Part shown: in pieces, positions 1 to 11,977 of the stretch
Layout: each line of letters begins with the position of its first letter
Numbering within the stretch: position 1 is the first letter of the stretch
Source of the DNA: Struthio camelus
Taxonomy: Eukaryota > Chordata > Aves > Struthioniformes > Struthionidae
Reading direction: 5' to 3'
Length of the DNA stretch: 64,000 bases
Assembly: GCF_040807025.1 (NCBI RefSeq)
Contig: NC_090947.1
Location: 9,238,001 to 9,302,000, forward strand
Translations under genes and position numbers: made by a program
Notes under the pieces: model-generated
What the model saw: only the letters and a program-made list of their open reading frames with translations
What the model was told of the DNA's origin: nothing
Databases searched by the model: none

Positions 1-272
1 TGCTAGGCAAGCAGAACCTGGCCTTCATTTTTAAGCTCTACTTATCTTAAACTTCAGTATGACTTGTTCTGAGACTTTGTTTATGCAAAGTTGGCTATGG
101 ACACTGATAGAACAGTATGCTTTTGCATCATCTTTCCCTGCAGTAAAGCAAGCAATTGAATTTATTTTTTGCATGTCAGAATGGTATTCTCTTTTAATGT
201 TGAAAAATTACAGTGCAGATTTTTTTCAACATTCAGCATTTTAGGCAGTGTATCAAGTTGTATTTTTCTCAC

Positions 273-358
273 CTCTGTATTTTGCCAGTAGACTGTCTCC
301 TGAAAGGGCAATTAGGGCAGCTGCAGCAGACCTAGTTCTAATGTAACCTGTTCCAGAT
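273..358 (-). CDS. DYTN: DYTN coding exon 4
   Basis: An 86-base exon with acceptor TTATTTTCCTAG and donor AGAG|GTGAG. It encodes SGTGYIRTRSAAAALIALSG and then DSLLAKYR, which continues the preceding MYDR split codon in phase 2 and exits in phase 1. The next exon lies outside the window. Confidence 0.88.
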
Positions 359-580
359 CTAGGAAAATAAAGTAAGTGAAATTATATTCACCAAGAACGT
401 GAAAACTGAAACTTTGAAAGAAAAAAAATTGTTATGTTGGAAGATAACTTCAAAATTTATGTCCTTTTATATGTATATAACAGATGCAGCATTTTAGTGA
501 TGTTGACTTTTATGTCTAGGACCCTTTGTCACCGAACACAACTTCAGTATTAACTGGTCAAGATATTATGCAATCATAAA

Positions 581-631
<51 letters not shown>

Positions 632-3600
632 ATCCTTAAAAGACTTCACATTCCAAGTAAAATTTAGCTTTACATTTATAATACATGACCTAAAAAACGT
701 CCTGCTTTTTATTTGTGGAAAGTCTTTCCAAATATGGAAGAGAAAGCAGAGTTGCAAGCTGGTTTACGTACTACGTGATCAGAAAGCTTCACGGGGTCTC
801 CAGACCTGCACTGAACACCTCTTGGGCCGAGTCCCTTTAATTTCACTGCAACTCAGTTTAGCCATAAGGACACAGGCCAGGAGCAAGACTTCAGTTTTAA
901 CTGTTAGGAAATGCAAAACAACGAATCTAGCTTAATTTAGAACCTGTGTTTGCAACACAGGCGTTGTCTGAAGACAAAGCAGATGTGATTTGGAAGCCAT
1001 AACCCATGAAAACTTGCAATGTTATTTTTAAGATACTGCTTTTGCAAGGCGGTATTATATTTTAAAATATCACTACATAAAATTGTCTTCAAGACTCTCT
1101 AGATGTACTTCACTGATGTGATACAAAGCACACTGCAGAAAGCTGTAAGTATAGGCTCTAAAGCATAGGCTATATGGAGATCTGTTGGTCAAAAATGTAT
1201 ATGAATATATATATTTAGTCCATGTTCTTTCCAGAACTTTCATGGAAAGATTTTGTTTTATTTTGTATACTTAAACATTGTACTACTAAAAATAAATAAG
1301 ACTAAAAACTTGCTGAAAAGGAATATACACAGCATATTCACCAGACATTGCTGTTTAATGAAACATACAAAAATCAAACCTGTGACAGTTACTCTCAAAT
1401 TTCATATAGCATATAATCAAAAATCCTTATGATGGTTTCTGTAGGCATATAAGTAAATTACCGTATGAACATAAAAAAGCCCTTATGTGTCCTTGCCATG
1501 AAAAATGTTCCATTATCAGTAGTGGAGAACAGCACGTCAGGGAGAAAACATGATCAGAAGAAAATTAGAAGAAGCTTTTTCTGTCCTGTATATATAGCAA
1601 GAAATTTGTGGGAAAAAAAAATTAAAAAAGAAATTACAGCAAGAAGAAAATGATAGCCTGTTTTAGGAAAAAAAAAAGGGGGCAAGATAACCCTGTTAAG
1701 AAGATTCTCCTAAATAGTTTCCTTATAGTGGTATTCAGAGCACACAAATTATTAAATACTCTTCATATTTCTAGCTGTTTCAAAAGACACCACTTTATAC
1801 CAAGTCTGAATTGACTTGAAGTACAAAAAATTCATAATATGGGATCTTAAACAGTAGTGATCATATTATTAAGTAACAGTAATTCAAGAAAAAGTCCTGT
1901 GGATCACTTATATCTCACTCACATTCTTAGTAAAAAGCTTTGCTCTGATGCAGAAAGGAACGAATTTCATCTGTGGTGAATAAATTCAACTTAGACTTCT
2001 CCTTTCAGAGCTGATGTATTCATGAAACAATCCAGCTTCCTTATTATTCCCAATAGCGATGTGCTGGTCACAGGGGCTAGCTGACCAGCTTAGTTATAAG
2101 ACAATGTTTTTGTTTCATAATTGGTTGATAAACTTTTTAAGCTGGAAAATAACATACAGTAAAAAGAGACTGGCAATTTCTTGACCTGTGGCATGGATAC
2201 TCTCATTCACAGGCAAATAAAAATTCGTTTTCACGAATATAACAAAATATCTTGGCAATTAAAAATACCCACTCTCTGTACAAAGCTGTTCACAGAAAAA
2301 GTGAAGTATAGTCTGGTTAGTATAGGTCTGGACTTTCAGATAACTTTGGAAACATTACACTGCTCTTTCTCTAGTAAAGCTCTGTGCCTCATCTTCCTAC
2401 CACTGAACTCCTCTCCTGTGAGCAATGTTTAGCAAAATACCTGCAACATAGGAGTTTGCTACATAAATGACATAAGAATGATAGAAATGGAATTTTTCTA
2501 GCAGTACTAGGTGACAGATTTACTCATGTACTTCCTCTCACCTGTCATACATGGCAGCTAGCAGGCTCAACGTGAACTTGGCGGTTCTTGGATCTACCTG
2601 GCCTGGTTTTTCTAATCTCACCCTTTGGAACAGCTCCTTCAGGATCTCAGAGAGCTGCTGCACTTTCAGAGAAATCTGCTTTTTCCCATGGCTCTGTTCA
2701 CTCGGCAGGATGTGCTGAACCAAGGAAGTATCAATCAGATCCACTGTAGGAAAATAAAGGGAGAAATGAATGAGGATCCCTGTCTTCTCATGAATGGAAA
2801 CTAGACTTTTTTAATTAAAAGTGCCTACTTAAAACAAGTCTGGAAAATGAAGTCTAAAACAGTATGTAACATAAAAAGAAAATAAACCAGGAAAGGTCTC
2901 GCTGGGTTTATGGATTTAGCTGAACTTGTGAGGCTAGGAAGATGGAAAACCTCAACTAAGATTCCCCGGATGTGATTTAGGGACAGTTAGGAAGAAAAGG
3001 AAAACAGATTAACTGCATCCAAACTATAGTTTTTTAGTAAAGAGGAGTGAGGATTTTTTTAAGAGCACTTTTCAAGTCAAACCTCTGTGCACAGAGATGT
3101 AATACAAAACTATGCACCACCGGTACTTCAAAATAAAGCTCACCTGGAACAGAGGAGTCAATTTGTGCTTAGATGTAGGCCTCCTTTTCATGCACAAAGA
3201 GAAGGGAGGTGCTTTGGCCAAGAAAGGGGCAAACAGGCTGTATTATAAAACGTGCCACGGTATAGCTAATACCTTCCCTACCCTGAGGGAAGAGATGACT
3301 GATATCCACTATATCCTAATAATCCTGAGGGAAGCCAGGACTTATTAAAAGGATCCATCCAGTACAACAGAGAGATGATCAATGAGAAGTAACATCAGAA
3401 GAATAAGACTGTCATATATGCCTATATTCATTTCTCACCACCGTCAATATGATAGAGCTGCTAAAGAAGCAGAGGAGAACCTAGAATACTAAGTAAGGTC
3501 TTTCCAGTAGAGATGGGAAAGTATCAGTGTGAGACATGGTTGATACTCCATCTGGAATCCTGCACACAACTCTGGGCATCGGCGTTCAAGCAGGAGGAAC

Positions 3601-6600
3601 ACAACAAGGTAGATGCTACAAAAGCCAAAAGGGGACATGCAGGACTCTGTAACAGAGCTAATGAAAACAGTGCCTGCGTGAGTCGACGCTTCCATGCTGT
3701 GATACATAGCACCAGGCACATTTACTAGATAGAGATTAAATATAGTCACACAACAGCATGCCCAAACTAAAAAACATGGCCAAGGCCAACAAGCCAGTCA
3801 TCTTTTCTATGCTGCCCTGAAGAGCTCATTTGCAATGATGGTGCATTTTCAGTAACAGACTGCTTCAGGTGGAAAATTCAAGGTGATTTCCATGCAATTT
3901 AGTTCAATACGGAATTCACACCCAGGAACTGCAAAGCAAGCTAAGCGTCTAGAACTTTGTTCCATAACTCTCTGTTTGCACAGAGTTCTCGTTCACTTCA
4001 AAGCCAAGGGGAATAAATACCAGCCAGGGGTTTTCTGGTCTATTGTATCTTATTTTGTTCTCATTAATATTTATAGCATTAATAATGTCTATCCTATGCA
4101 TTTTTGATGATCTATGTCTATATCCAATAAATCCATCCCTAAGAAATCCATGAGATTTTGACATTAAGTGAGAACAATAATATACAGATGTAGTTTCATA
4201 ATTGCTGGTGATGTCTATACAGCAAAGTAGCAGATTGTAATAGCAGTTCAATTCCCCCATGCCTTTAGAATATTACTAACGTATTTCTACTGACATTCAA
4301 AAGGGCAAAAAATATTTGTATATGAACTACTATCTGGCTCTTAAAGGTTTGTAATATACTCTAAGATTCTCAGGTGGAAAATGAGAGAGCAGAACTCGTT
4401 AAAACTCATGGTGACAGCAGCACAGCATTTTTACAGATTCTTTTCCCTGACAAGGCACAGGACTTTCTATCTACTAACACTGGCACAGACTTTGTACGGA
4501 GCATAGTTTTAGGGCTGTTCTGTAGACGGAACTCTGAACATCACTGAAAGCCTCTGCAAAAGAAAACAAACATACATAACAACAGAATGGTTCGTTCCAA
4601 TAAAAAACTGAAAATCACATGGTTTAATCAAAACCTGAAATACCCAAATTTGGTCTTGACCATAACCCACAATACTTTGTAGGAAATTTTGATTAAAATG
4701 AAAACACTTTCCTTCCCTCCTCCACCACAGTTCCGTTGGGAAAATGGTCTTCTTATGACCAGCCACACTGTGAGTTGTAGAAACAGTATTTAGCATACAC
4801 AGCATATCTGCTTCTTGGGGAATCAACTGTATTCATGGAGCAAAAAAAAAAATATATCCACTATGCATACCTTTAGCTAAGGTCACAACGAAATAGTATT
4901 TCTTGAAGCAAAACACTCTTGATCAGAATAGAGAGGCTCTTATACAGTCAGTTTGTCAACCCACACAGCAGGGTTATTGTTTCGGAAGCATACTGTTTCA
5001 AACATTAAACAAATTTTGTGTCAGGACCAACGTCTGGGGCTCAGAAGATAAGCAATTTAACAGAACAACTGGCTTTTGACATCTCTGCCTAGTAATCCAA
5101 CTCAAACTGCTTGACTGAATCCTATGCCTTTACATGACTTCAGCTCATTCCTTTCACATCACTAAATGATGCTTTTCTGAGTGGGATGTGAGTAAGGGCT
5201 TCAGAACTTGCCCTATACCTAATGCTTTACACATATACTTAGAACTCGATAGGCTCGATCACAATAGCCTTAGAAAATAGCATGGGATTTATCACTTAAT
5301 CCTCCTGTCCTCAAGGACTCTCTATCCCTGTTGTTCAAAGAGGAAGAGTTACTCACAGTTGACGAAGGACAAAGATAAACAGCAAATACGCATAATTGAG
5401 TAGCAGTAACACACAAAACTCTCCACTTGGTTACTTTGGAAATGGGCCAATCTGTGTACAAATGTACCAGACTAAAGTTAATAGTCACCCAATTATGGGC
5501 TCTCTTGGTTCCCAGATGCTGCCTAGGATATAGAAGTAAGCCTCTATCTGCTATACCATCTGTCTAGTGTCGCTCTTGTCAGATTATGTTTTGTGATATT
5601 ATTTGAAGACGTAGTGCAGTATGTCATGAAATGTGAAAATGAGTTTTGACTTCCATGTAGTATCATCAGTCCTCTTTCTTCAGTGACCTGATCGAAAGCT
5701 CTTTTGAAGGTAATAGAAAGATTTCCATTGTTGTCCACAGGCAATGGATTAAGTCCCAAATGTTTATTTTCCTCTCTAGGAAGGAATGCAAATGTTAGAA
5801 ACATACAGACGATCCAACTAAAACACCTTTCATGGGCAGGATCACTTTCTAAGCAGAAGGAATGTTTTAATAGCCATCTGCTAGTCATTTGTTTTTACTA
5901 TATTTGTTATTCGAGTCTGTCCTTACAGACAATCTGTGGCCTCAAAGTAGGACATTCTGTGTCTGTCGAGTAATAGTTCCAGAATAAACCTGCAAAAACA
6001 CACAGGTAAATAACACACAAAGAAAAAAGTCCAAATTAAATACAAACATATTTTAGGATTATTACTGTTGAGACGATATTTGAGGACACGCAACAGCTGA
6101 AACTTTTCATTTCTGATAGGGATGAAGATTGCCCCTTGGACAGAAAACCAGCATATAACCACTCTGCAGCAGGACACATTTCACCTCAAGACTCATAAAC
6201 GTCCTTTGTTCAGAAACTGACAGAGGAATTCTTTCATGTATAGAAAAGAGCACTGTTTCCTGAAATCGTCCAACTGCCTACATGCTCGTTTTGCATTTTA
6301 TGCTATTTATTATGTAGCAGATGAAGTCTCCCCTCAGATTTAACACTCAGAAAGGGAGTGTACAGCCATCCTGCATATCTATGCTAAAATAAATGAAAAA
6401 ACCCTTAGCATATAAGTAGGACAGACACAAAAATACAGGTTGTACTGTAAGGGTAAGACAGCATGGCTATGTAATTTGGCATTTATGTGTTACTACGCAC
6501 ATTCTGAAAGTGGCATGACTTCATTACAACTCATTAGTTTGTCTCCACACAAACACAGAAATGCCACTTGAGAAAAGTCAGAGAAAACTGACAAAAAAAT

Positions 6601-6653
6601 CCTTACCCTGCAGGTCTGGATCCATTTGAAACGGACAGATGGTATGAGGTGTT
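273..6653 (-). CDS. DYTN: Dystrotelin (5' part of gene; continues beyond left edge)
   Basis: Four coding exons on the minus strand join in perfect phase (1, 1, 2, 1) and encode the N-terminal part of dystrotelin, a dystrophin/dystrobrevin-related protein with EF-hand-like and ZZ zinc-finger regions. The visible part, about 127 residues, starts MDPDLQE and runs through VYRTALKL, a long segment with LFQRVRLEKPGQVDPR, AMYDRSGTGY, and AALIALSGDSLLAKYR. These match the dystrophin-type EF-hand region as I remember it from human DYTN. The ZZ domain and C-terminal coiled coil must lie to the left of position 1. No frameshift or stop is seen. Introns of roughly 2-2.2 kb separate the exons; apart from an (AG) microsatellite near 0.6 kb I see nothing distinctive in them. 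The adjacent MDH1B on the same strand agrees with mammalian synteny. Gene identity is confident; the true transcript start is inferred. Confidence 0.88.
589..628. repeat. (AG)n microsatellite
   Basis: About 20 uninterrupted AG units follow a 12-base A run, inside the DYTN intron between exons 4 and 3. Confidence 0.97.
2542..2743 (-). CDS. DYTN: DYTN coding exon 3 (EF-hand-like region)
   Basis: A 202-base exon with acceptor TTTTCCTACAG and donor GACAG|GTGAG. It encodes DLIDTSLVQHILPSEQ through ELFQRVRLEKPGQVDPR to LLAAMYDR. This is the most strongly conserved DYTN piece in the window. Confidence 0.92.
4479..4553 (-). CDS. DYTN: DYTN coding exon 2
   Basis: A 75-base exon with acceptor TTTTCTTTTGCAG and donor CCAGT|GTTAGT. 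It encodes EAFSDVQSSVYRTALK and then LCSVQSLCQ, matching the start of the dystrophin-like helical region (human VYKAAFKLRSLQTLCQ). Entry and exit phases fit both neighbouring exons. Confidence 0.85.
6607..6653 (-). CDS. DYTN: DYTN exon with start codon (5'UTR plus 19 coding bases)
   Basis: The ATG is at 6625-6623 and is followed by DPDLQ and a split codon, comparable with the MDLDKQ start of human dystrotelin. The donor is CAGG|GTAAGG. The upstream end at 6653 follows an acceptor-like TTTCATTATAG, so an earlier non-coding exon is likely. Phase at the exit is 1. Confidence 0.75.
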
Positions 6654-9285
6654 CTATAATGAAACAAACCAAAGTGTAAAATCACAGTTTCTGTACAGAG
6701 ACATGCAGAACCATTCAAATTAAACCTTTTAATCTGAACAATTTACTAGATGCATTTCAAAGATGAAATTAAACAGAAGTTACATAAAACAACATAACAG
6801 TTTTGCTGCCATGTGCAGAGAAACTTGAGAAAACTGCATGCAAAGGATCTGGTAGTCCTTTCTAGTCAGGGTAAAGCAGAAGTAACTCTAGAAGCTGCAA
6901 AATTGTATGAAGGGGGAAATCAGACCCAAGACAATTCTAAGCGCAAGAAATGGGATCGTCCACTATTCAACAATCCATTGTGCACCTACAGGATTACCAC
7001 ACGTTATTCACAGTGTATAATTCCAGGAGAGGGAGAGAGAGCATATCTTTCTACAAGCCCCTTCCCAAGATTCATTGATTGCAATCACTTGCTGCTCTAT
7101 TTTCTAAAATTTTGAAATTGAAGTAAGGTTTTAAGATGACCTAAGATTATTTCTTTTTGAGCTAAGAATGAAGGGGAAAACAAGCAAAACCATGAATTTA
7201 ACTCTTCACATGTGCCTGAAAGCAGAGGTCATTTTATCACTGATAATAATGGAAACTTAAAGTCTTGCCTCAAGACTTAAATGTCATTACTCCTTTAAAT
7301 TATATTACCATTTTACACATAAAAACATAAATTCAGTATAGTAGCTATATTTCATTCAATGTTCAAGTTGAGAAACCCTAGGTATAATAGATCTACTAAG
7401 TTACACGATGTTCCAAAGGCCATATATATGGCTTATAGTAGGAAAAAATGGAAGTTTCGTAGAACAAATAAATGTTCAATAGTTGGAAACTATCTAAAAC
7501 ATAAATAATAAATTTGACATTAAAGTTGAACTTATCCAAATTTAATTTTATTACATTTTTCAGTCAGCGTGACTGATAATTTGTCATGAACATGACAGCA
7601 CACTGGCCAATTATGAAGCATAAATATTCAATGATCTATAACCATTGATTCTATCACAGATGTGTTTTAATTGGTGAAAGCTGCAACTTCAGGTTTCAGT
7701 CTCTTAATAACCCATAAATATTTAAAATAACGGGATACAGATTTGCTTTTATTTCTTCTTCATTACAGACTACAATGCCACAATTTTTATTGAAGTATTT
7801 CTTTGAAAGAAATACCACTATGCTGTTTCTTCACTATTCTATTTTCTTTCTTACTAAGGTTTAGAGCTCGGATCCAGCTTTGGGTTCTGCAAGACTGCAG
7901 TCCTGCCCAACATTTACATACGCATGCTTATACAATTATTCCTAAAATGAGTGCAGCAGTATATGACTCTGCACAGCTTGAGAGAAAAATCAGTGTAGGG
8001 AAATCAGTGGCATCAAAAGATTCTAAGCAGTGAATTAAACCTAAGTGTTTAGCGAAAGCCACGTGTGGTAACCCAAAGTCTGTATATTTGCAAAAGGACA
8101 TATTTACAAATACACAGCTTATTATGTGAATCAACTTTTTTTTTGTTCTTTTCTCTCCACCAAACGTGCATAACATAAAGCAAGAGGACGAATATAAAAA
8201 CACACAAGTCAAACTCACTTACATTAGAACTCAAATTTGCTCACTCAAATAAGGATAGATCCACTGACTTCACTGAACTATACAGCATGCATAATCTATT
8301 ACCACTTGATCCTATAAGATGACAAGCTCTCTGACCACTACAGCCCAATGTTTAACCAATATCCTTTAAGTTATCCATATGGATAAATAGACTATAGCCT
8401 TGTACCAGGGTGTTCACGGTTCCAAAGTACGTGCTTACATGTTTTACTGAACTGGTTGTCACTGTGAAAGGTCATGACATCCGATGTGTTATACCCATGA
8501 ATCCTGTCTCCAAAAAGTTATGAAAGGCATTATTAACATATGTACAGGGTACATATTTACATATCAAATCCTATGGAGAGTCTGCGTCTTGACTATAGTA
8601 GGAGCTCTTGGGTGAAATGCGCGGGATCTACTCCAGTGTTAGCACATCTCTATAACAAACAGAACATGAATGTAGAAACAGCATCTGTCTACTATAAAGT
8701 ATCACATCTGAACTAACATTGCTTGCTGATATGCTCTTTAAGTCACAGTGTGCCATATACCCTTTATTACTATTAAAAAGGCTTCCACAGAACAAAAAAG
8801 ATTTATACAATTAATTATAAACGTACAGGAAAGACATTTTACAATTATAAACCCATATCCCATTAACACAAGTAACAATTACGTGCAGAACAAGAGTTGC
8901 CTTTTCCTTGAATCCTACTGGAATTAGCAAGAAAAGTGATAGGATTTGATTACTTATACGTAGATTGTTTGCATATATAGGATTGCAGAATATGTACTTT
9001 AGCAAATAAAATATATCTTAAAACATGATACATAATTAAGTTAGAGAAAGACAAATCATGATAAGGCATAAAAGCAGAAATCTGTCAACAAATCAGCTGA
9101 CTTGATCAGAGTCCTTTCTTCTTTTTGAAATCAGTCACACAACATAGGATCAGCATGTTAAATATACATAAAACAGAATAAACTGCAATTATTTTTGTTT
9201 CCTAAGAAGGTGGAAAACCTTGTATGTTGTATTCAAAGGATGAAGTTGCAATTTTTCTCCTCTTAAATACAGTAACAGTGCTTAC

Positions 9286-9610
9286 CTTTCTCTCAGCTAT
9301 CTACTAAAGGCCCAGAAGTTAGAAGATACTGTCAGGGAAGTCCAGTAGTTCTACAGCACTTAAAAGTTGACTTCGAGACACACTTCTAAAGGTTTTGCTT
9401 TTGAATGAATGCTGCTCACAACAAACGCCTGGCAGAGGCCCAGATCAAAGTATCAGGTAATTGTCTCAGCAGTCAAGACAGAGAACACTAATTAATTAGT
9501 AATAAATATTCTGAATTATTAAAGATAAAACTTCTCTGATCTTTGTTTCAAAGCCATTTTTTTCTTATGGTTTGAGTGCAGTATTTCTAAATTGAGGGGC
9601 CATTTTACTA
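9286..9610 (-). other. DYTN: Candidate DYTN non-coding first exon
   Basis: Inference. A near-consensus donor on the minus strand, GAAAG|GTAAGC, has its exon side ending at 9286. Two RFX-type X-boxes lie roughly 340 bases upstream of that donor. Because the DYTN start-codon exon opens with an acceptor, a non-coding exon upstream is expected and this is the best-supported place I see. The 5' limit is a guess. Confidence 0.35.
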
Positions 9611-9621
9611 AGCATCTCCCC

Positions 9622-9651
9622 GTTGCTGAGAAACAGTGTTGCTATAGAGAC
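9622..9651 (-). promoter_or_regulatory. Two adjacent RFX X-box-like sites
   Basis: Read on the minus strand, the sites are GTCTCTATAGCAAC (9651-9638) and GTTTCTCAGCAAC (9634-9622), three bases apart. Both fit the RFX consensus RYYNYY-N1-2-RRNRAC. They sit upstream of the candidate DYTN first exon. RFX factors drive cilia and spermatid genes; assignment to DYTN is inference. Confidence 0.5.
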
Positions 9652-11486
9652 TGAAAAGGAGGTGGAAGTCAGGCACACCACTGCAGGAAGCAGCCTGTGC
9701 TGTAACAAACAGTTGGTGCAACAACATATAGAGGGATAACAGGAAGCCCTAGTGGTAAAGTCCTAGAATAAGAACTGATCAGACCAACCAGAAAGTTTAC
9801 ATGCTCTGCAGTGGATCCAAATTCGAGAGTTTATGCAGAATACATATAACATTTTTAAGATACATCCCTTTATCATAAGAACATTTTTAATGATTTTTTT
9901 TCAGTTACGCTAGCACTCAGGTAGTAGAACTCATCAATGCTATCCTACATACACACCATTACTCAAAAACTTGTGAGAAAAATGCATAATGGAAATTACT
10001 TATTACTTAAAAAAAGAAAAAACCCTACCAAATTTGTCAATACAAAACTAAGTCTTTCGTTGTGCTACCAAGAGGTAGTTTGTGTTACAAAGAGGCCAAC
10101 TTTGAATATGTTATCATATTTTAGCTTTCCTATTATTTTTATTCTTTTTTTTTCCCTAAGCAAAAGCCAGGGTAACAAACTTTAGTTTCCATGCTGTTAT
10201 GTCTCCATGAGGAAATATCTGGATTTCCCTGCAGGCCACTAGCTTAGCCTAATTAGAGTAATTTAGGATATAAGAGACATCCACACCACGGATATTTGTT
10301 TTGACTTTCTCCTCCAGATTCCCGAGAAGTGCTTTGGCTGTGATTCTCACATGGTGACTCAGAAGCCCTCTAAGCCTGCTTAAATGATGCAGAAACAGCT
10401 CATTTATTTCTCATTAACAGCTGTGCAGTGCTAATGCCTGAACTGCACAGTGAGTTTGAACTACCATCTCCACAGGTAGAATAAAAGAACACAAATAGTA
10501 AAAGACTGCCAAATCATATTCCATGTAGGAAAAAAAAGTAAATACACACCGGAGAAATTATTACTTCCCTCACATCTCCTTAGAGAAGAATGAGTCATGG
10601 AACAAAGCAAGATATCGCTTGGAAAGACTACTGGTAGCAAGCAGCCTTCCTTCCTTCCTTTGCTCTCCTGAGATATCTGCCTCCAGATGCTCTTTAACGA
10701 TTCAGCCAATTTTCTGTGCATACACTGCCAGAAACTAATTCCCTCAAGAGCATATCCTCATGAAATTAATGATTCCCTACCACTTTCTTCAAGACCTTTC
10801 ACAACATCTGCCTCTACAACTCCCATCTGAACTCTTCCATGAGGATACCTGTACCAATGAAATCTCAGTTCCTGTACATGTTGCTTCTCCCATACACATT
10901 TCCTACAAGAAACTGCACCCTTTCCTCCAACTCCCTGGTGATACCTACGCCTTCTGGGTGCCTTTTTCAAAGACCAGGGGAGAGCCTCCCCTTCTCCTTC
11001 TATTCATATTGGCTGGCAAGGAACAAATAAACTCCTCTTGGTTTCCTCACATAAGATGAGTTCTACCCCTGTTAAGAGTCTGAACTCCACTTGAACAGAA
11101 ATAATGAATGTATACCAACATAATTTATTAGAGATAAAGAAGAGACAATTTTTTATTTGGCTTTAAACTTTCACATCGGATAAAAAACGAGGAAGTTGAA
11201 TGACACTTAATTTAACGCAATCTCCATCTTTTAAGGCACTAACGATGCCGCGAGTAATCCTAGTATTATATTTCATAAACAGTTGTAGTTCCAAGCGTAT
11301 AAAAGGGGCTGTAGTTCCTCAACAACCTCATTTAGGCAAGGACTTGATTAACTATACGTTTAACCTAAAACGTGAGTAGTTTCTATGAAATCCCTGAAAC
11401 AAATAAAATCATGAGACAAAAATGGTCTTGTCACTAAGGAGATGCATGCAATTTAATTTTTATGTTAAAAATAAGTTTTGAAGAAT

Positions 11487-11510
11487 GTATAAGAATGTAC
11501 ATTCTTATAC
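11487..11510. repeat. 24-base perfect palindrome
   Basis: The left half is GTATAAGAATGT and the right half is its exact reverse complement, with no spacer. It is AT-rich and lies in the spacer between DYTN and MDH1B. Confidence 0.95.
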
Positions 11511-11823
11511 AAAAACTATGTTTCATTACACGCGACTACCATATGAGGCAAGAGTTTGGAGTTACGAAATTACTATTCTTTACTATTCTGTCTTAATTTA
11601 AATGTTTTGGACATTGAGAGATGATTTTGAAACAGTCTGTTGGTCTGAAGAAATGTCATTGGCCACAAAGAAAATCCTAGACTCATTAAAGTCAGCAGGA
11701 GTTTTGTCTTGGTCTCCAGACTAAGGATGCTATATTTATACCATTTTTGAAATATTTTTCTGCCTCTAGAGTTCTAGGTTTTCGAAAAGGAAGATACTTT
11801 AAATGTGATGATAATGTTCAGCC

Positions 11824-11829
11824 TTTATT
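11824..11829 (-). terminator. Candidate MDH1B poly(A) signal AATAAA
   Basis: AATAAA on the minus strand about 75 bases after the proposed MDH1B stop. Its position supports that choice of terminal exon, but AT-rich DNA makes chance hexamers common. Confidence 0.45.
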
Positions 11830-11903
11830 TGTAGTTTGCTCTTTGGAACAATGGAAAGATTGTGTTAAAAAGTTATATTTATGTTTAAAAATAATAGGAT
11901 TTT

Positions 11904-11977
11904 TTAGTCTACCATATGGGAATTTTCATTATTTTCTCTGCAGCCATCTTGAAGGCCAGTAGAGAAGGTTTCCAGGT
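11904..11977 (-). CDS. MDH1B: MDH1B terminal exon (proposed)
   Basis: A strong pyrimidine tract ending TTTTTTTAACAG precedes an in-phase acidic tail of 24 residues, [12 protein letters not shown] to NENSHMVD, then TAA at 11906-11904. The human tail is also acidic and poorly conserved. A rival acceptor ending at 12500 would give a 10-residue tail instead ([11 protein letters not shown]). Confidence 0.5.

Larger units (their letters stand above)
6654..11903. other. Intergenic DNA between DYTN start exon and MDH1B 3' end
   Basis: AT-rich DNA with no coding exon I can support on either strand. Within it I mark the two X-boxes and a candidate DYTN first exon near 9.3-9.65 kb, a 24-base palindrome near 11.5 kb and a likely MDH1B poly(A) signal. 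Open frames here (for example about 10.76-11.06 kb) have no recognisable protein. Confidence 0.6.
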
